Below, piece by piece: positions 17,137 through 26,683 of a stretch of 64,000 bases of DNA (positions within the stretch are counted from its first letter, which is position 1; each line of letters starts with the position of its first letter). The DNA is from Sphingomonas sp. LR60 (lineage in GTDB: Bacteria > Pseudomonadota > Alphaproteobacteria > Sphingomonadales > Sphingomonadaceae): assembly GCF_036855935.1 (NCBI RefSeq), contig NZ_JASPFK010000001.1, positions 1,738,501 to 1,802,500 of the forward strand, written 5' to 3'. Under the pieces are notes generated by a model. The model saw only the letters and a program-made list of their open reading frames with translations, did not search any database and was not told where the DNA came from. Both the position numbers and the translations under genes were made by a program.

Positions 17137-18393
17137 TCAGACCGGTCGATCCAGCGAGGCCGGCGGGGTGCTGAACCACGCCGGCCCGCCGGGCGTCATG
17201 TAGAAGCAATCCTCGAGCCGCACGCCGAACTTGCCCGGCAGGTACAGGCCGGGCTCGTCCGAGAAGCACATTCCCGCCGCCAGACGTGTCGTCTCGCCGT
17301 GGACGAGGTTGACGGGTTCGTGTCCGTCCATGCCGATCCCGTGCCCGGTGCGATGCGACAGGCCCGGCAGGCGATAGCCGGGGCCGTAGCCGAGCGCCTC
17401 GTAATGACGGCGGACAGCATCGTCGATAGCCCCCGCCGCCACGCCGATCTGCGCGGTGCGGAATGCCAGCGCCTGCGCGGCCTTCACCTGATCCCAGACG
17501 GTGCGCTGCTCGGTGGTCGCGCGTCCGTGGACCCAGGTGCGCGACACGTCCGATTGATAGCCCTGCACGGTGCAGCCGCAATCCATCAGTACGACCTGTC
17601 CATCGGCGACGCGGATCACCTCGCGGCTGCCATGCGGAAGCGCAGCGGCCGCGCCGATCAGCGCCATCGAGAACTCTGCGTCGCCGCCCAGCTTCTTCGT
17701 CGCGGCGGTCATCAGCGCGCCGATCTGCGCGCCGGTCATGCCGGCCTCGACGCGTGGGTGCGTCCAGCGATAGGCGGCGATCGTCACGTCGGTCGCGCGC
17801 TGCATCAGCGCGATCTCGGCGGGCGTCTTGATCATCCGACAGCCGCGTACGACCGTATTGGCGCTGACCAGCCTGGCGCCGGGCAGTGCACGGGCGAGGC
17901 CATCGAAGGCGAAGAAGCGCGCGCTTTCCTCGATCCCGATCGTCCGGCCCGCCAGCTTGCGATCACGCAGGAAGCCGGCAACGACCTTGAGCGGGTCCTC
18001 GTCCTCCTGCCACACGCGCACCTCCGCCGGAACCGAGAGCGTCTGACGAACCGAGGGTTCCTCGAAGAACGGGGTGACGATGCACGGCTCACCCTCGACC
18101 GGGATCACCGCTGCGGTCAACCGCTCGCTACGGTGCCAGGCGACCCCGGTGAAGTAGATGAGGCTCGACCCCGGCTCGATCAGCACCGCGGCGATATCGG
18201 CGGCGCGCATCAGCGCCTGCGCGCGCGACAACCGCGCCTGTCGCTCCGCCAAGTCGATCGGCACCGCGTCGGCGGTCATGTCGGTCAGGCCGGCGAGATC
18301 GGGCTCGGCAGCGCGTACTACCGAGGCAGCGAGCAACGCGGCGCCACCGCCCAATAGAGCGCGGCGCGACGGGCGGAAGGGAGCGGAGAACAT
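17137..18393 (-). CDS. M24 family Xaa-Pro peptidase, Tat-exported
   Basis: A 418-residue creatinase/aminopeptidase-P-fold metallopeptidase that removes residues before proline. The N-terminus SRRALLGGGAALLAA is a twin-arginine signal, so the folded enzyme should be periplasmic. A creatinase N-terminal domain spans about residues 50-190. The dinuclear metal site is visible: Asp in VLMDCG, Asp in YQSDVSRTW, His in RTGHGIGMDGHE, Glu in SDEPGLY and Glu in RLEDCF. It is divergent from the symporter gene and probably monocistronic. Confidence 0.9.
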   Translation of the reverse strand: MFSAPFRPSRRALLGGGAALLAASVVRAAEPDLAGLTDMTADAVPIDLAERQARLSRAQALMRAADIAAVLIEPGSSLIYFTGVAWHRSERLTAAVIPVEGEPCIVTPFFEEPSVRQTLSVPAEVRVWQEDEDPLKVVAGFLRDRKLAGRTIGIEESARFFAFDGLARALPGARLVSANTVVRGCRMIKTPAEIALMQRATDVTIAAYRWTHPRVEAGMTGAQIGALMTAATKKLGGDAEFSMALIGAAAALPHGSREVIRVADGQVVLMDCGCTVQGYQSDVSRTWVHGRATTEQRTVWDQVKAAQALAFRTAQIGVAAGAIDDAVRRHYEALGYGPGYRLPGLSHRTGHGIGMDGHEPVNLVHGETTRLAAGMCFSDEPGLYLPGKFGVRLEDCFYMTPGGPAWFSTPPASLDRPV

Positions 18394-18465
18394 GGTTGCG
18401 AACGATACGGTGCTTGACCGCGCGACCGCAATCCCCTTCCCTATACGCGCATACGGGAGCGATTA

Positions 18466-19788
18466 ATGGCCAAGCGGCTGACCCTTTATATCCTTGCCGG
18501 GCTGGTGCTCGGGCTGATCGTCGGGCTGGTGCTCAACACCTGGCTCGACGACGGCTCGCCCGCCGCACAGGTGCGGCTGACCGAAATCGCCGGCTATTTC
18601 TCGATCCTGACCAGCATCTTCCTGCGGCTCATCAAGATGATCATCGCGCCGCTCGTCTTCGCGACCCTGGTGTCGGGAATCGCGCAGATGGGCGACACCG
18701 CCGCGCTCGGCCGGATCGGCGCGCGCAGTCTCGCCTGGTTCATCACCGCCAGCTTGTTGTCGCTGACGCTGGGGCTGGTGATGGTCAATCTGCTCCAGCC
18801 GGGCGTCGGGATCGGACTGGCGCTGCCACCGGCCGGGCAGTCGAGCGGGCTGGAGACGACTGCGTTCAATCTCAAGGATTTTTTCACGCACATCGTCCCC
18901 GCCTCGATGGTCGATGCGATGGCGAAGAACGAGATCCTGCAGATCGTCGTCATGTCGGTGTTCGTCGGTGTGGCGATCACCGCGGTCGGCGAGAAAGCCG
19001 CGCCGCTCGTCAAAGCGATTGACGCGCTGGTGCACGTCATGTTGCGGGTCACCGATTACGTGATGCGCGTCGCGCCGCTCGCGGTGTTCGCGGCGGTGGC
19101 GGGGACGCTGACCGAGCGCGGCCCGGCGGTGATCGGGCAGCTCGCGTACTTCATGGGCAGCTTCTACCTGACCTTGCTGGTGCTGTGGGCGGTGCTGCTT
19201 GGGCTCGGCTTCCTGTTCATCGGCTCGCGGATCCGCGAGCTGATCCGTTATGTGCGCGAGCCGTTGCTGGTCGCCTTCTCGACCGCCTCGTCGGAGGCGG
19301 CGTACCCGCGGATGCTGGAAGCGCTCGACCGCTTCGGGGTGCCGCCGCGGATCGCGAGCTTCGTGCTGCCGCTCGGCTATTCGTTCAACCTCGACGGCTC
19401 GATGATCTATATGACCTTCGCGTCGCTGTTCATCGCGCAAGCCTATGGCATCGACATGTCGCTTGGGCAGATGATCACGATGCTGCTGGTGCTGATGGTG
19501 ACGTCGAAGGGGATCGCGGGCGTGCCGCGCGCCAGCCTGGTGGTGATCGCGGCGACCCTGCCGATGTTCAACCTGCCCGAGGCCGGGCTGTTGCTGGTGC
19601 TGGCGATCGACCATTTCCTCGACATGGGCCGCACCGCAACCAACGTGATCGGCAATGCGGTGGCGAGCGCGGTGATCGCGAAATGGGAGGGCGGGCTCGA
19701 CCCGCGCGAGTCGCCGGTGATCGCGGGGGCGGCGGCGCCGTCCGGAGACGGGCCGGCGCGCGAGGTGGAGAGCTTCCGGGAGGTTTGA
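18466..19788 (+). CDS. Dicarboxylate/amino acid:cation symporter (DAACS family)
   Basis: A 440-residue inner-membrane secondary transporter related to GltP/DctA. Eight helices and two hairpin loops are expected. The serine-rich reentrant loop is present as FSTASSEAAYPRML, and the FNLDGSMIYMTFASLFIAQA motif of helix 7 follows. The second hairpin includes TSKGIAGVPRASLVV, and the helix 8 motif is FLDMGRTATNVIGNAVA, with the Asp and Asn used for substrate binding in DctA/GltPh. The substrate is probably a C4-dicarboxylate or glutamate/aspartate. A family-B palindromic repeat follows it. Confidence 0.93.
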   Translation: MAKRLTLYILAGLVLGLIVGLVLNTWLDDGSPAAQVRLTEIAGYFSILTSIFLRLIKMIIAPLVFATLVSGIAQMGDTAALGRIGARSLAWFITASLLSLTLGLVMVNLLQPGVGIGLALPPAGQSSGLETTAFNLKDFFTHIVPASMVDAMAKNEILQIVVMSVFVGVAITAVGEKAAPLVKAIDALVHVMLRVTDYVMRVAPLAVFAAVAGTLTERGPAVIGQLAYFMGSFYLTLLVLWAVLLGLGFLFIGSRIRELIRYVREPLLVAFSTASSEAAYPRMLEALDRFGVPPRIASFVLPLGYSFNLDGSMIYMTFASLFIAQAYGIDMSLGQMITMLLVLMVTSKGIAGVPRASLVVIAATLPMFNLPEAGLLLVLAIDHFLDMGRTATNVIGNAVASAVIAKWEGGLDPRESPVIAGAAAPSGDGPAREVESFREV

Positions 19789-19818
19789 GGGGTTGGCCGC
19801 CTGACCGCGGCCACTCCG

Positions 19819-19909
19819 TCATTCCCGCGCAGGCGGGGATCCAGAACCTCTGACCCTTCGCTTCTTTCGACGGACCTGCGCGTCTGGATTCCCGCCTTCG
19901 CGGGAATGA
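19819..19909. repeat. Palindromic intergenic repeat, family B
   Basis: Two 26-bp arms (19819-19844 and 19884-19909), beginning TCATTCCCGCG, pair with two mismatches around a 39-nt spacer. This is the common alphaproteobacterial CATTCCCGC-type element. It lies between the convergent symporter and comM genes and may end transcription from both sides. Confidence 0.8.
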
Positions 19910-19937
19910 AGGCATTGGTTTTGCGGCAATCAGCAAG

Positions 19938-21447
19938 TCAATTCCGTGGTGGTTGCCGCCGGTAGCTCAGCGCCTCAGCGATGTGGATGCGACCGACCGT
20001 GTCAGACCCGGCGAGATCGGCGATGGTGCGTGAAACGCGAAGGATACGCGTGTACCCGCGCGCCGACAGCTTCATTGCCACCGCCGCCTGCGCCAGTAAC
20101 TCGCGTCCAGCGGCGTCGGGTGAGGCGAAACGTTCGAGCGTGTCGCCATCCAGCTCAGCATTCGTGCGCAGGCCACTCTCCGCCAACCGCGCCGATTGCA
20201 TCGCTCGCGCCTCCGCCACGCGGGACGCCACCTCCGCCGAACCTTCGGCCGGGGGCGGCAACGTAAGGTCGACGGCGCTGACCGCCGCGACGTCGACGTG
20301 CAGGTCGATCCGGTCGAGCAGCGGACCCGACACCTTCGCCTGATAATCTGCCGCGCATTTCGGTGCGCGTGCGCAGGCCAGCGCGGCGTCCCCCAAATGC
20401 CCGCAACGGCACGGGTTCATCGCCGCGATCAACTGGACGCGCGCCGGATAGGTGACGTGCGCGTTGGTGCGCGCGACGCTGACGCTGCCGCTCTCCAGCG
20501 GCTGGCGGAGCGAGATCGAGCACCGCGCGCTGGAATTCGGGGAGTTCGTCGAGAAACAGCACGCCGTGATGCGCGAGGCTGACCTCACCGGGCTTCACCT
20601 TCAACCCGCCGCCGGTCGGCGCTGCCATGCTGGCGGAGTGATGGGGCGCACGGAACGGGCGCGTGCGGGTCAGCGTGCCGCCGGGCAAGGTTCCCGCCAC
20701 CGACTGGACCATCGACACTTCGAGCGCCTCGGCCGGGTCGAGCGGCGGCAGGATGCCGGGGAGGCAAGCCGCCATCAGCGACTTGCCCGCGCCCGGCGGT
20801 CCGACGAACAGCAGGTTGTGCGCGCCCGCGGCGGCGATCTCGAGCGCGCGCTTGGCGACCTCCTGCCCCTTCACTTGCCGCAGATCAGGGCCTGTGCGCG
20901 GCTCTTCCACGTCGCCGGGTTTCGGCAAGGCGAGCAGGCCATGGCCCTTCAGGTGATTGAGCAGCGCGAGCAGATCGGGCGCGGCGACGACCTCGACGCT
21001 GCCGCTCCACGCCGCCTCGCTGCCCTGCGCGGCGGGGCAGATCAGCCCCCTGCCCGTCTCGGCGGCGTGGAGCGCGGCGAGCAGCACGCCCGGTGACGGC
21101 GCAAGGCGGCCGTCGAGCCCGAGTTCGCCAACGATCACATAGTCGGCGAGCGCCTCGGCATCGACCACCCCCATCGCGGCGAGCAGCCCGAGCGCGATCG
21201 GGAGGTCGAAGTGCGAGCCTTCCTTGGGCAGATCGGCGGGCGAGAGGTTCACCGCGATCCGCTTCGGCGGCAACGACAGGCCCATTGCCGCGATGGCCCC
21301 ACGCACCCGCTCCCGGCTTTCGCCGACCGCCTTGTCGGCCAGCCCGACGACGTTGAATGCCGGAAGGCCGGGGATCAGTTGTACCTGCACCTCGACGTTG
21401 CGCGCCTCCAGACCCAGATAGGCTACCGTCGATACGATCGCGACCAT
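19938..21447 (-). pseudogene. comM: YifB/ComM-family Mg-chelatase-like AAA ATPase, single-base frame break
   Basis: Homologue of ComM, a hexameric helicase that promotes branch migration during natural transformation. The first 320 residues are normal: an N-terminal Lon-like domain with [15 protein letters not shown] and [26 protein letters not shown], then Walker [11 protein letters not shown] and LFLDELPEF. The frame breaks at 20508-20515 (minus strand GATCTCGC) and continues one frame over with [43 protein letters not shown] and RGYTRILRVSRTIADL to the TGA at 19938. The interval is 1510 bp, one more than a multiple of three, so one inserted base explains it. A real disruption would abolish transformation but not viability, so true inactivation cannot be excluded. 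Confidence 0.85.
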
Positions 21448-21545
21448 TCACACCCCAGCTTCCCGCGCGCCACCGCCGCCTTGCGACGACGTCGAATGGG
21501 CAGCAGTGCCTTGCAACTGCAACACACCTGCGCCACATCGGCGCC

Positions 21546-21821
21546 ATGACCCGCCGCCATCCGGCCCTGCGATATGCGCAATTGCTGCTCGGCGGGCTGT
21601 TGCTGTTACTCGCGGCGGTGATTGCGCCCTTGCCCGGCCCCGGCGGGGTGTTCCCGATGGCCGCGGGACTGGTGCTGATCCTGCGCAACTCGGCGCGGGC
21701 GCGAAGCTGGTTTGCGCGCGCCAAGCGGCGTTGGCCGCGACTCGGCGGGATGGTGGATGTCGCGCTTCGCCGGCGCAGCGCCCTGCGCCGCCGGGCGCGC
21801 GATCGTGCCGGGGCGCGTTGA
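21546..21821 (+). CDS. PGPGW family small membrane protein
   Basis: A 91-residue protein with one or two hydrophobic helices (LLLGGLLLLLAAVIAPLPGPGG, then FPMAAGLVLIL) carrying the PLPGPG motif that names the family, and a strongly basic C-terminal tail rich in Arg. The function is unknown. It is divergent from comM and sits just upstream of rpmH; the rpmH -35 element overlaps its stop codon. Confidence 0.7.
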   Translation: MTRRHPALRYAQLLLGGLLLLLAAVIAPLPGPGGVFPMAAGLVLILRNSARARSWFARAKRRWPRLGGMVDVALRRRSALRRRARDRAGAR

Positions 21822-21845
21822 CTTTGGCGGCAGCCTCCCTAACGG
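21818..21845 (+). promoter_or_regulatory. Candidate sigma-70 promoter of the rpmH operon
   Basis: A TTGACT -35 hexamer at 21818-21823 is followed by a 16-bp spacer and TAACGG at 21840-21845. The -35 fits the consensus well, the -10 poorly. It lies 62 bp before the rpmH ATG. Confidence 0.4.
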
Positions 21846-21857
21846 CGTCCTTCTTTC

Positions 21858-21879
21858 GGGCCGTCCGCATGGGCGGCCC
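21858..21879 (+). other. Stable hairpin in the rpmH leader
   Basis: GGGCCGTCC pairs with GGGCGGCCC (nine pairs, one G-T) around a GCAT loop, followed by TTCGACATTCG. It may be a weak terminator for the PGPGW gene or a leader structure of the rpmH mRNA. The 3' T-run needed for a clear terminator is missing. Confidence 0.5.
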
Positions 21880-21907
21880 TTCGACATTCGATTTCGGGAC
21901 ATGAACG

Positions 21908-22042
21908 ATGAAGCGGACCTTTCAGCCGAGCAATCTGGTGCGCGCCCGCCGTCACGGCTTCCGCGCGCGGATGGCCACGGTCGGCGGCCGGGCGGTGATC
22001 CGGGCGCGTCGCGCGCGCGGTCGCAAGAAGCTGTCGGCGTAA
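21908..22042 (+). CDS. rpmH: 50S ribosomal protein L34
   Basis: The 44-residue protein has the complete L34 sequence: [18 protein letters not shown], then [23 protein letters not shown]34 is a small basic protein of the large ribosomal subunit. Of the two nearby ATG codons, the one at 21908 gives the family start MKRTFQPS. It heads the conserved rpmH-rnpA-yidD-yidC-engB block. Confidence 0.98.
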   Translation: MKRTFQPSNLVRARRHGFRARMATVGGRAVIRARRARGRKKLSA

Positions 22043-22089
22043 TCACGACGGACTCCCGTCCGTCCGTGGCCACGGCCGCGGTCGGGCGG

Positions 22090-22443
22090 ATGACCAGACG
22101 GCCGGATTATCTGGCCGCGAACGCCGGGCGTCGGGTGCCGATGCCCGGCTTCGTGCTTCTGGTGCACCCGCGCGGCGACGGTGTCGCGACGATGCGGATC
22201 GGCATCACGGTCACCAAGAAGGTCGGCAATGCGGTGGTGCGCAATCGCATCAAGCGGCGCTTTCGCGCGCTGTCGCGCGAGATCCTGCCCGACCATGGCT
22301 GGCCCGGTGCCGATCACGTGCTGATCGGGCGCGAGGCGGCGCTCACCTCCGACTATGCCGGGTTGCGCGAGCATCTGGCCAAGGCGCTGACGAAGAGCCG
22401 GAACGTCGCGCCGGGCGGCAACCGATCGCGGCCGAAACGGTGA
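22090..22443 (+). CDS. rnpA: Ribonuclease P protein component
   Basis: A 117-residue basic protein that supports the RNase P RNA in maturing tRNA 5' ends. The RNR-type motif [21 protein letters not shown] and [11 protein letters not shown] are intact. The ATG at 22090 ([21 protein letters not shown]) is chosen to match the family start. An in-frame GTG at 22066 would add eight residues and cannot be ruled out because neither has a strong ribosome site. Its stop overlaps the yidD GTG as GTGA. Confidence 0.95.
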   Translation: MTRRPDYLAANAGRRVPMPGFVLLVHPRGDGVATMRIGITVTKKVGNAVVRNRIKRRFRALSREILPDHGWPGADHVLIGREAALTSDYAGLREHLAKALTKSRNVAPGGNRSRPKR

Positions 22444-22652
22444 TCGCGCGCGTGCTGATCCTGCTCGCGCGCGGGTGGCAGCTGGGGCCGTCGGTCCTGC
22501 TTCCGCCCTCGTGCCGGTTTCAGCCGTCATGTTCAGCCTATGCAATCGAGGCGCTTCGCCGCTATGGCGCGGGCAAAGGCAGTTGGCTGGCAATACGCCG
22601 GATCGCGCGGTGCCATCCCTGGGGCGGGCACGGGCATGATCCGGTGCCATAA
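22440..22652 (+). CDS. yidD: Membrane protein insertion efficiency factor YidD
   Basis: A 70-residue protein with the YidD signature [19 protein letters not shown] and a closing [18 protein letters not shown]. YidD assists YidC-dependent insertion of inner-membrane proteins. It starts at a GTG overlapping the rnpA stop, as is usual in this operon. Confidence 0.95.
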   Translation: MIARVLILLARGWQLGPSVLLPPSCRFQPSCSAYAIEALRRYGAGKGSWLAIRRIARCHPWGGHGHDPVP

Positions 22653-22670
22653 GGAAAGCGTGGGACGCTG

Positions 22671-24374
22671 GTGAAGGACGAGAGCAAGAACTTCGTGCTG
22701 TTCGCGGTGATCGCGGCGCTGATCCTGTTCGGATGGCCGCTGATCCAGAGCCGCGTCTTCCCGACGGCGAACCCGCCCGCGACCAAGATGGTCGACGGCA
22801 AGAACAAGCCGTTGCCCAACCCCGGTGCGGACCCGACCGCCGACTCGCCCGCCGCGATCCGCGATCGCGCCGTGGTGCTGGCGGAAAGCCCGCGCGTGCG
22901 GATCGACACGCCCGCGCTGAAGGGCTCGATCAACCTGAAGGGCGCGCGGATCGATGATCTGGTGCTCACCCGCTACAAGGAATCGCTCGCCAAGGATTCG
23001 CCGCCGATCCGGCTGTTCTCGCCCGCCGGGACGACCGACGCCTATTTCGCGGGCTTCGGCTGGCGCGCGGATGGCCTGACTCCGCCTCCCGCGGACGCGG
23101 TATGGACGTCCTCGGCGCCGTTGCTGACGCCGGGCAAGCCGGTGACGCTGACCGCCACCAATGCGCAGGGGCAGCGGTTCGCGATCGAGATCGCCGTCGA
23201 CAACGACTATCTGTTCACCGTCAAGCAGACCGTCGCCAATGGCGGCGGCGCGGCGGTGCCGGTCGCGGCTTACGGCCTCGTCAGCCGCGTCGGCGTGTCG
23301 AAGGACCCGGACAGCTGGACGATCCACACCGGGCCGATGTCGGTCAACAACGGCGCGGCGCATTACAATCCGAACTTCAAGGACGTCGACAAGGAGCCGA
23401 CGCGCTTCACGACGACCGGCGGCTGGCTGGGCTTCACCGACAAATATTGGCTCGCCGCGCTCGTCCCCGATCAGGGTCGTGCGTTCGACGGGCAGTTCCG
23501 CGCCGGGGCGAACAGCGCCTATCAGGCCGACTTCACCACCGCGCCGCAGATGCTGCCGCCCGGTCGCCAGCTGACGCAGACCGCCAAGCTGTTCGCGGGC
23601 GCCAAGGAAGTGAAGCTGCTCGACCGCTACACCGATACCGGCGCGGTGACGAAGCTCGACTATGCGATCGACTGGGGCTGGTTCCGGTTGGTCGAAAAGC
23701 CGATCTTCTATTATCTCGACTGGCTGTTCCGGCTCGTCGGCAATTTCGGCGTGGCGATCATCATCCTGACGCTGACGATCCGCCTGCTGGTCTTCCCGAT
23801 CGCGCAGCGCCAGTTCGCGAGCATGGCGGCGATGCGCGCGCTCCAGCCGAAGATGAAGGCGATCCAGGAGCGCTACAAGGACGACAAGCAGCGCCAGCAA
23901 CAGGAAACGATGGCGCTGTACAAGGCGGAGAAGGTCAATCCGCTCGCCGGCTGCCTGCCGTCACTGATCCAGATCCCGATCTTCTACGCGCTCTACAAAG
24001 CGCTGATGCTGACGATCGAGATGCGGCATCAGCCGTTCGCGCTGTGGATCAAGGATCTGTCGGCGCCCGATCCCGCGACGATCCTGAACCTGTTCGGCTA
24101 TATTCCGATCACGCTGCCGCACTTCCTCGCGATCGGCGTGGTGCCGGTGCTGCTAGGCATTTCGATGTTCTTCCAGTTCCGCCTCAACCCGACGCAGATG
24201 GACCCGGCGCAGCAGCAGGTGTTCGCGATCCTGCCATGGGTGCTGATGTTCGTGATGGCGCCGTTCGCGGTCGGCCTTCAGATCTACTGGATCACGACCA
24301 ACTGCATTTCGATCCTGCAGCAGAAGTGGCTCTACAGCCGCCATCCGCAGCTGAAGAACGCAGCCGCCAAGTGA
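22671..24374 (+). CDS. yidC: Membrane protein insertase YidC
   Basis: A 567-residue insertase of the Gram-negative YidC1 type. It has an N-terminal helix ([18 protein letters not shown]), a periplasmic beta-sandwich domain to about residue 350, and the five-helix insertase core with [38 protein letters not shown] and [15 protein letters not shown]. It starts at GTG 22671 with GGAAAG upstream. The TGA overlaps the engB GTG as GTGA. It acts with YidD and, for Sec substrates, with SecYEG. Confidence 0.97.
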   Translation: MKDESKNFVLFAVIAALILFGWPLIQSRVFPTANPPATKMVDGKNKPLPNPGADPTADSPAAIRDRAVVLAESPRVRIDTPALKGSINLKGARIDDLVLTRYKESLAKDSPPIRLFSPAGTTDAYFAGFGWRADGLTPPPADAVWTSSAPLLTPGKPVTLTATNAQGQRFAIEIAVDNDYLFTVKQTVANGGGAAVPVAAYGLVSRVGVSKDPDSWTIHTGPMSVNNGAAHYNPNFKDVDKEPTRFTTTGGWLGFTDKYWLAALVPDQGRAFDGQFRAGANSAYQADFTTAPQMLPPGRQLTQTAKLFAGAKEVKLLDRYTDTGAVTKLDYAIDWGWFRLVEKPIFYYLDWLFRLVGNFGVAIIILTLTIRLLVFPIAQRQFASMAAMRALQPKMKAIQERYKDDKQRQQQETMALYKAEKVNPLAGCLPSLIQIPIFYALYKALMLTIEMRHQPFALWIKDLSAPDPATILNLFGYIPITLPHFLAIGVVPVLLGISMFFQFRLNPTQMDPAQQQVFAILPWVLMFVMAPFAVGLQIYWITTNCISILQQKWLYSRHPQLKNAAAK

Positions 24375-25021
24375 CCGACATCGATCCCCGCTTCGACGAG
24401 GAAGCGATCGAGGCGGCGCGCAAGCGCTTTGCCGGGCCGATCGAGTTCCTGAAGTCGGCGCCTGCGCTGGACTTCCTGCCTGCGGACGAGGTGCCGGAGG
24501 TGGCGTTCGCGGGGCGCTCGAACGTCGGCAAGTCGTCGCTGCTCAATGCGCTGACCGGGCGCAAGGCGCTGGCGCGCACGTCGGTGACGCCGGGCCGGAC
24601 GCAGGAGCTGAACTTCTTCGACGTCGGCGATCCGCTGGCGTTCCGGCTGGTCGATATGCCCGGCTACGGTTTCGCCAAGGCACCCAAGGACATCGTCAAG
24701 AAGTGGCGGTTCCTGGTGAACGACTATCTGCGCGGGCGGCAGGTGCTGAAGCGCGCGCTGGTGCTGATCGACAGCCGCCATGGCATCAAGGACGTCGACC
24801 GGGAAATCCTCGAGATGCTCGATCGCGCGGCGGTCAGCTATCGGCTGGTGATGACCAAGGCGGACAAGGTGAAGGCCAGCGAGCTGGCGGTGACCGTCGC
24901 CGCGACCGAGGCCGAGGCGCGCAAGCGGGCGGCAGCGCATCCGGAGATCATCGTCACTTCCAGCGACGGCGGGATGGGGATCGCCGAACTGCGCGCCGCG
25001 GTGGTCGAGGCAATCGGCTGA
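24371..25021 (+). CDS. engB: Ribosome biogenesis GTPase EngB (YihA/YsxC)
   Basis: A 216-residue GTPase that helps assemble the 50S subunit. G1 is [10 protein letters not shown]2 lies in [12 protein letters not shown]3 is DMPGYGFA, and G4 is TKADK, followed by the SS of G5. The GTG at 24371 ([11 protein letters not shown]) overlaps the yidC stop. It ends the rpmH block. Confidence 0.96.
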   Translation: MTDIDPRFDEEAIEAARKRFAGPIEFLKSAPALDFLPADEVPEVAFAGRSNVGKSSLLNALTGRKALARTSVTPGRTQELNFFDVGDPLAFRLVDMPGYGFAKAPKDIVKKWRFLVNDYLRGRQVLKRALVLIDSRHGIKDVDREILEMLDRAAVSYRLVMTKADKVKASELAVTVAATEAEARKRAAAHPEIIVTSSDGGMGIAELRAAVVEAIG

Positions 25022-25253
25022 ATTTCGCGCCTCGCTCGCCGCCCTTGAGAACCGGGCATGGCGAGGGCCAACCTTGGATCAAGTCGAGACTTCCACGGAA
25101 GTCACTCCGGCATCCACTATTCCGCGAACGGGTAAGCGATAGCTTTCGCGGATCAGCGGACCGCGGAACAAGTCCGGGGTGACGGCGTGTTGAGGGAGAC
25201 TTCCGGAATTCGCATAGGTCTCGATCAGGTCCGTGGCAGCGATCGAAGGCTCC

Positions 25254-25421
25254 TTACCAGATCGTCGCGCGGCGGGCGGTGCGGGCGGCTTCGATCTGCT
25301 GACGAAGCGCTTCGGAACGGGTCGGCGCGGGAGCATCGGCCGCGAACACGAACGTCGGCGCCTGGACGAATGCGGGCGTCGTTGCACTCAGCGACGTGTC
25401 GGTCGGTGGAAAGCTGGCCAT
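25254..25421 (-). CDS. Small protein of 55 residues, unknown function
   Basis: A complete short frame from ATG 25421 to TAA 25254 begins MASFPPTDTSLSATTPAFVQ and ends EALRQQIEAARTARRATIW. A strong AAGGAG lies 9 bases before the ATG. The first half is Pro/Thr/Ala-rich and probably disordered; the last 20 residues form an amphipathic basic helix. No membrane segment is seen. The good ribosome site and the biased composition support a real gene. The flanks (25022-25253 and 25422-25570) contain no other gene; 25085-25180 is repeat-like non-coding DNA. Confidence 0.5.
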   Translation of the reverse strand: MASFPPTDTSLSATTPAFVQAPTFVFAADAPAPTRSEALRQQIEAARTARRATIW

Positions 25422-25570
25422 GGCAATGCTCCTTCGTTGACGGTCCTTCTCTTGGAACCCGTTCTACAGGCGGGTGACTGACAGCCTATTGAACAGGGCG
25501 GTTAACGCCGCGGTCGTCAAAATTCCGCACGGCGTTGCCCTTCGCGTCATTGCCCCTTACGCCGGGCGGC

Positions 25571-26233
25571 ATGAAGCTCATCATCGGCAACAAGGCGTAT
25601 TCCTCCTGGTCGCTGCGCGGCTGGCTCGCGTGCCGGCAATCGGCGCTCCCCTTCGAGGAGATGGTGGTGCCGCTCTACGACGACGAATGGGATCGCCGCC
25701 GCGAGGGCGACGAGTTCGCGCCGTCTTCGGGCAAGGTGCCGATCCTGTGGGATGGCGAGGCGGTCGTGTGGGACAGTCTCGCGATCGTCGACTATCTCGC
25801 CGACAAGGTCGGGCGCGATCTGTTTTGGCCGGCCGACGAAGCGGCACGCGCAATGGCGCGGTCGATGGCCGCCGAGATGCATTCCAGCTTCGCGGCGCTG
25901 CGCCGCAAGCACACGATGAACATCCGGCAGGTCTATCCGCCGGTGACCCCCGACGACGACGTGCGCGCCGATCTGACGCGGATCTTCGAATTGTGGGCGC
26001 AGGCGCGCGCGCGGTTCGGCAGCGGCGGCGACTTCCTGTTCGGCGAATTCGGTGCGGCCGACATCATGTTCGCGCCGGTGTGTACCCGCATCGTCACCTA
26101 CTCGCTCCCTACCCCGCGCTTTGCCGCCGCCTATGTGCTGGCGGTCCTCCAGCATCCGTTCATGCAGGACTGGATCGCCGGCGCGCAGGAAGAGGAATGG
26201 GTGATCGAGAAGTTCGAGCAACCCGTCGCCTGA
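25571..26233 (+). CDS. Glutathione S-transferase family protein
   Basis: A 220-residue protein with an N-terminal thioredoxin-fold domain (MKLIIGNKAYSSWSLRGWLA, with the serine-rich active-site turn and GKVPILWDGEAVVWDSLAIVDYLAD, which binds the gamma-glutamyl end of glutathione). An all-helical C-terminal domain follows. It probably detoxifies electrophiles or reduces disulfides; the substrate is unknown. The start at 25571 is the first ATG giving the family N-terminus. The 3' end is 4 bp from the convergent cupin gene. Confidence 0.88.
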   Translation: MKLIIGNKAYSSWSLRGWLACRQSALPFEEMVVPLYDDEWDRRREGDEFAPSSGKVPILWDGEAVVWDSLAIVDYLADKVGRDLFWPADEAARAMARSMAAEMHSSFAALRRKHTMNIRQVYPPVTPDDDVRADLTRIFELWAQARARFGSGGDFLFGEFGAADIMFAPVCTRIVTYSLPTPRFAAAYVLAVLQHPFMQDWIAGAQEEEWVIEKFEQPVA

Positions 26234-26237
26234 CATG

Positions 26238-26669
26238 TCACTCGCGTGCGTAGCCGGCGTCGGGCGACCAGCGCATGGCGATATCGGGATAATGGACCAT
26301 CGAGCGTTCGGGCAGGCTGACCGCGAACAGCACGCACGGCGCGTCGCCGTCGTTGCGCAGGTGATGCGCATTCGCGTCACCCTTTCGGAACACCGCCACG
26401 TCGCCGGGGTGCAGGGCGGTCGCGCCATGGTCGTCGACCAGCGTCGCAGTGCCGGAGAGCACGACGAGGATTTCGTCCTCGCCCTCATGCCAGTGCCGCT
26501 GCGACGACCAGCCGCCCGGCGGGACCGTCACATGCGTCGCGACGAAGTCCGTGAGCCCGCCCGCCTGGGCAAGATCGCGCACCAGTCGTCCGGAGGCCGC
26601 GGCGGCGAAGGGCGGCGGATAGTCGCTGCCCGTGGCGGGCGGTACGCCGTCGACATCCAGCTTCGGCAT
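26238..26669 (-). CDS. Cupin domain protein
   Basis: A 143-residue single-domain cupin. Motif 1 (SSQRHWHEGEDEILVVLSG) supplies two His and one Glu metal ligands, and motif 2 is HPGDVAVFRKGDANAHHL. Such proteins bind a metal and act as small enzymes or sensors; the reaction is not predictable. The start is the ATG at 26669, only 14 bp from the divergent dapE GTG, so the two promoters or ribosome sites overlap. Confidence 0.82.
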   Translation of the reverse strand: MPKLDVDGVPPATGSDYPPPFAAAASGRLVRDLAQAGGLTDFVATHVTVPPGGWSSQRHWHEGEDEILVVLSGTATLVDDHGATALHPGDVAVFRKGDANAHHLRNDGDAPCVLFAVSLPERSMVHYPDIAMRWSPDAGYARE

Positions 26670-26683
26670 CGGGAGTGCTCCTT

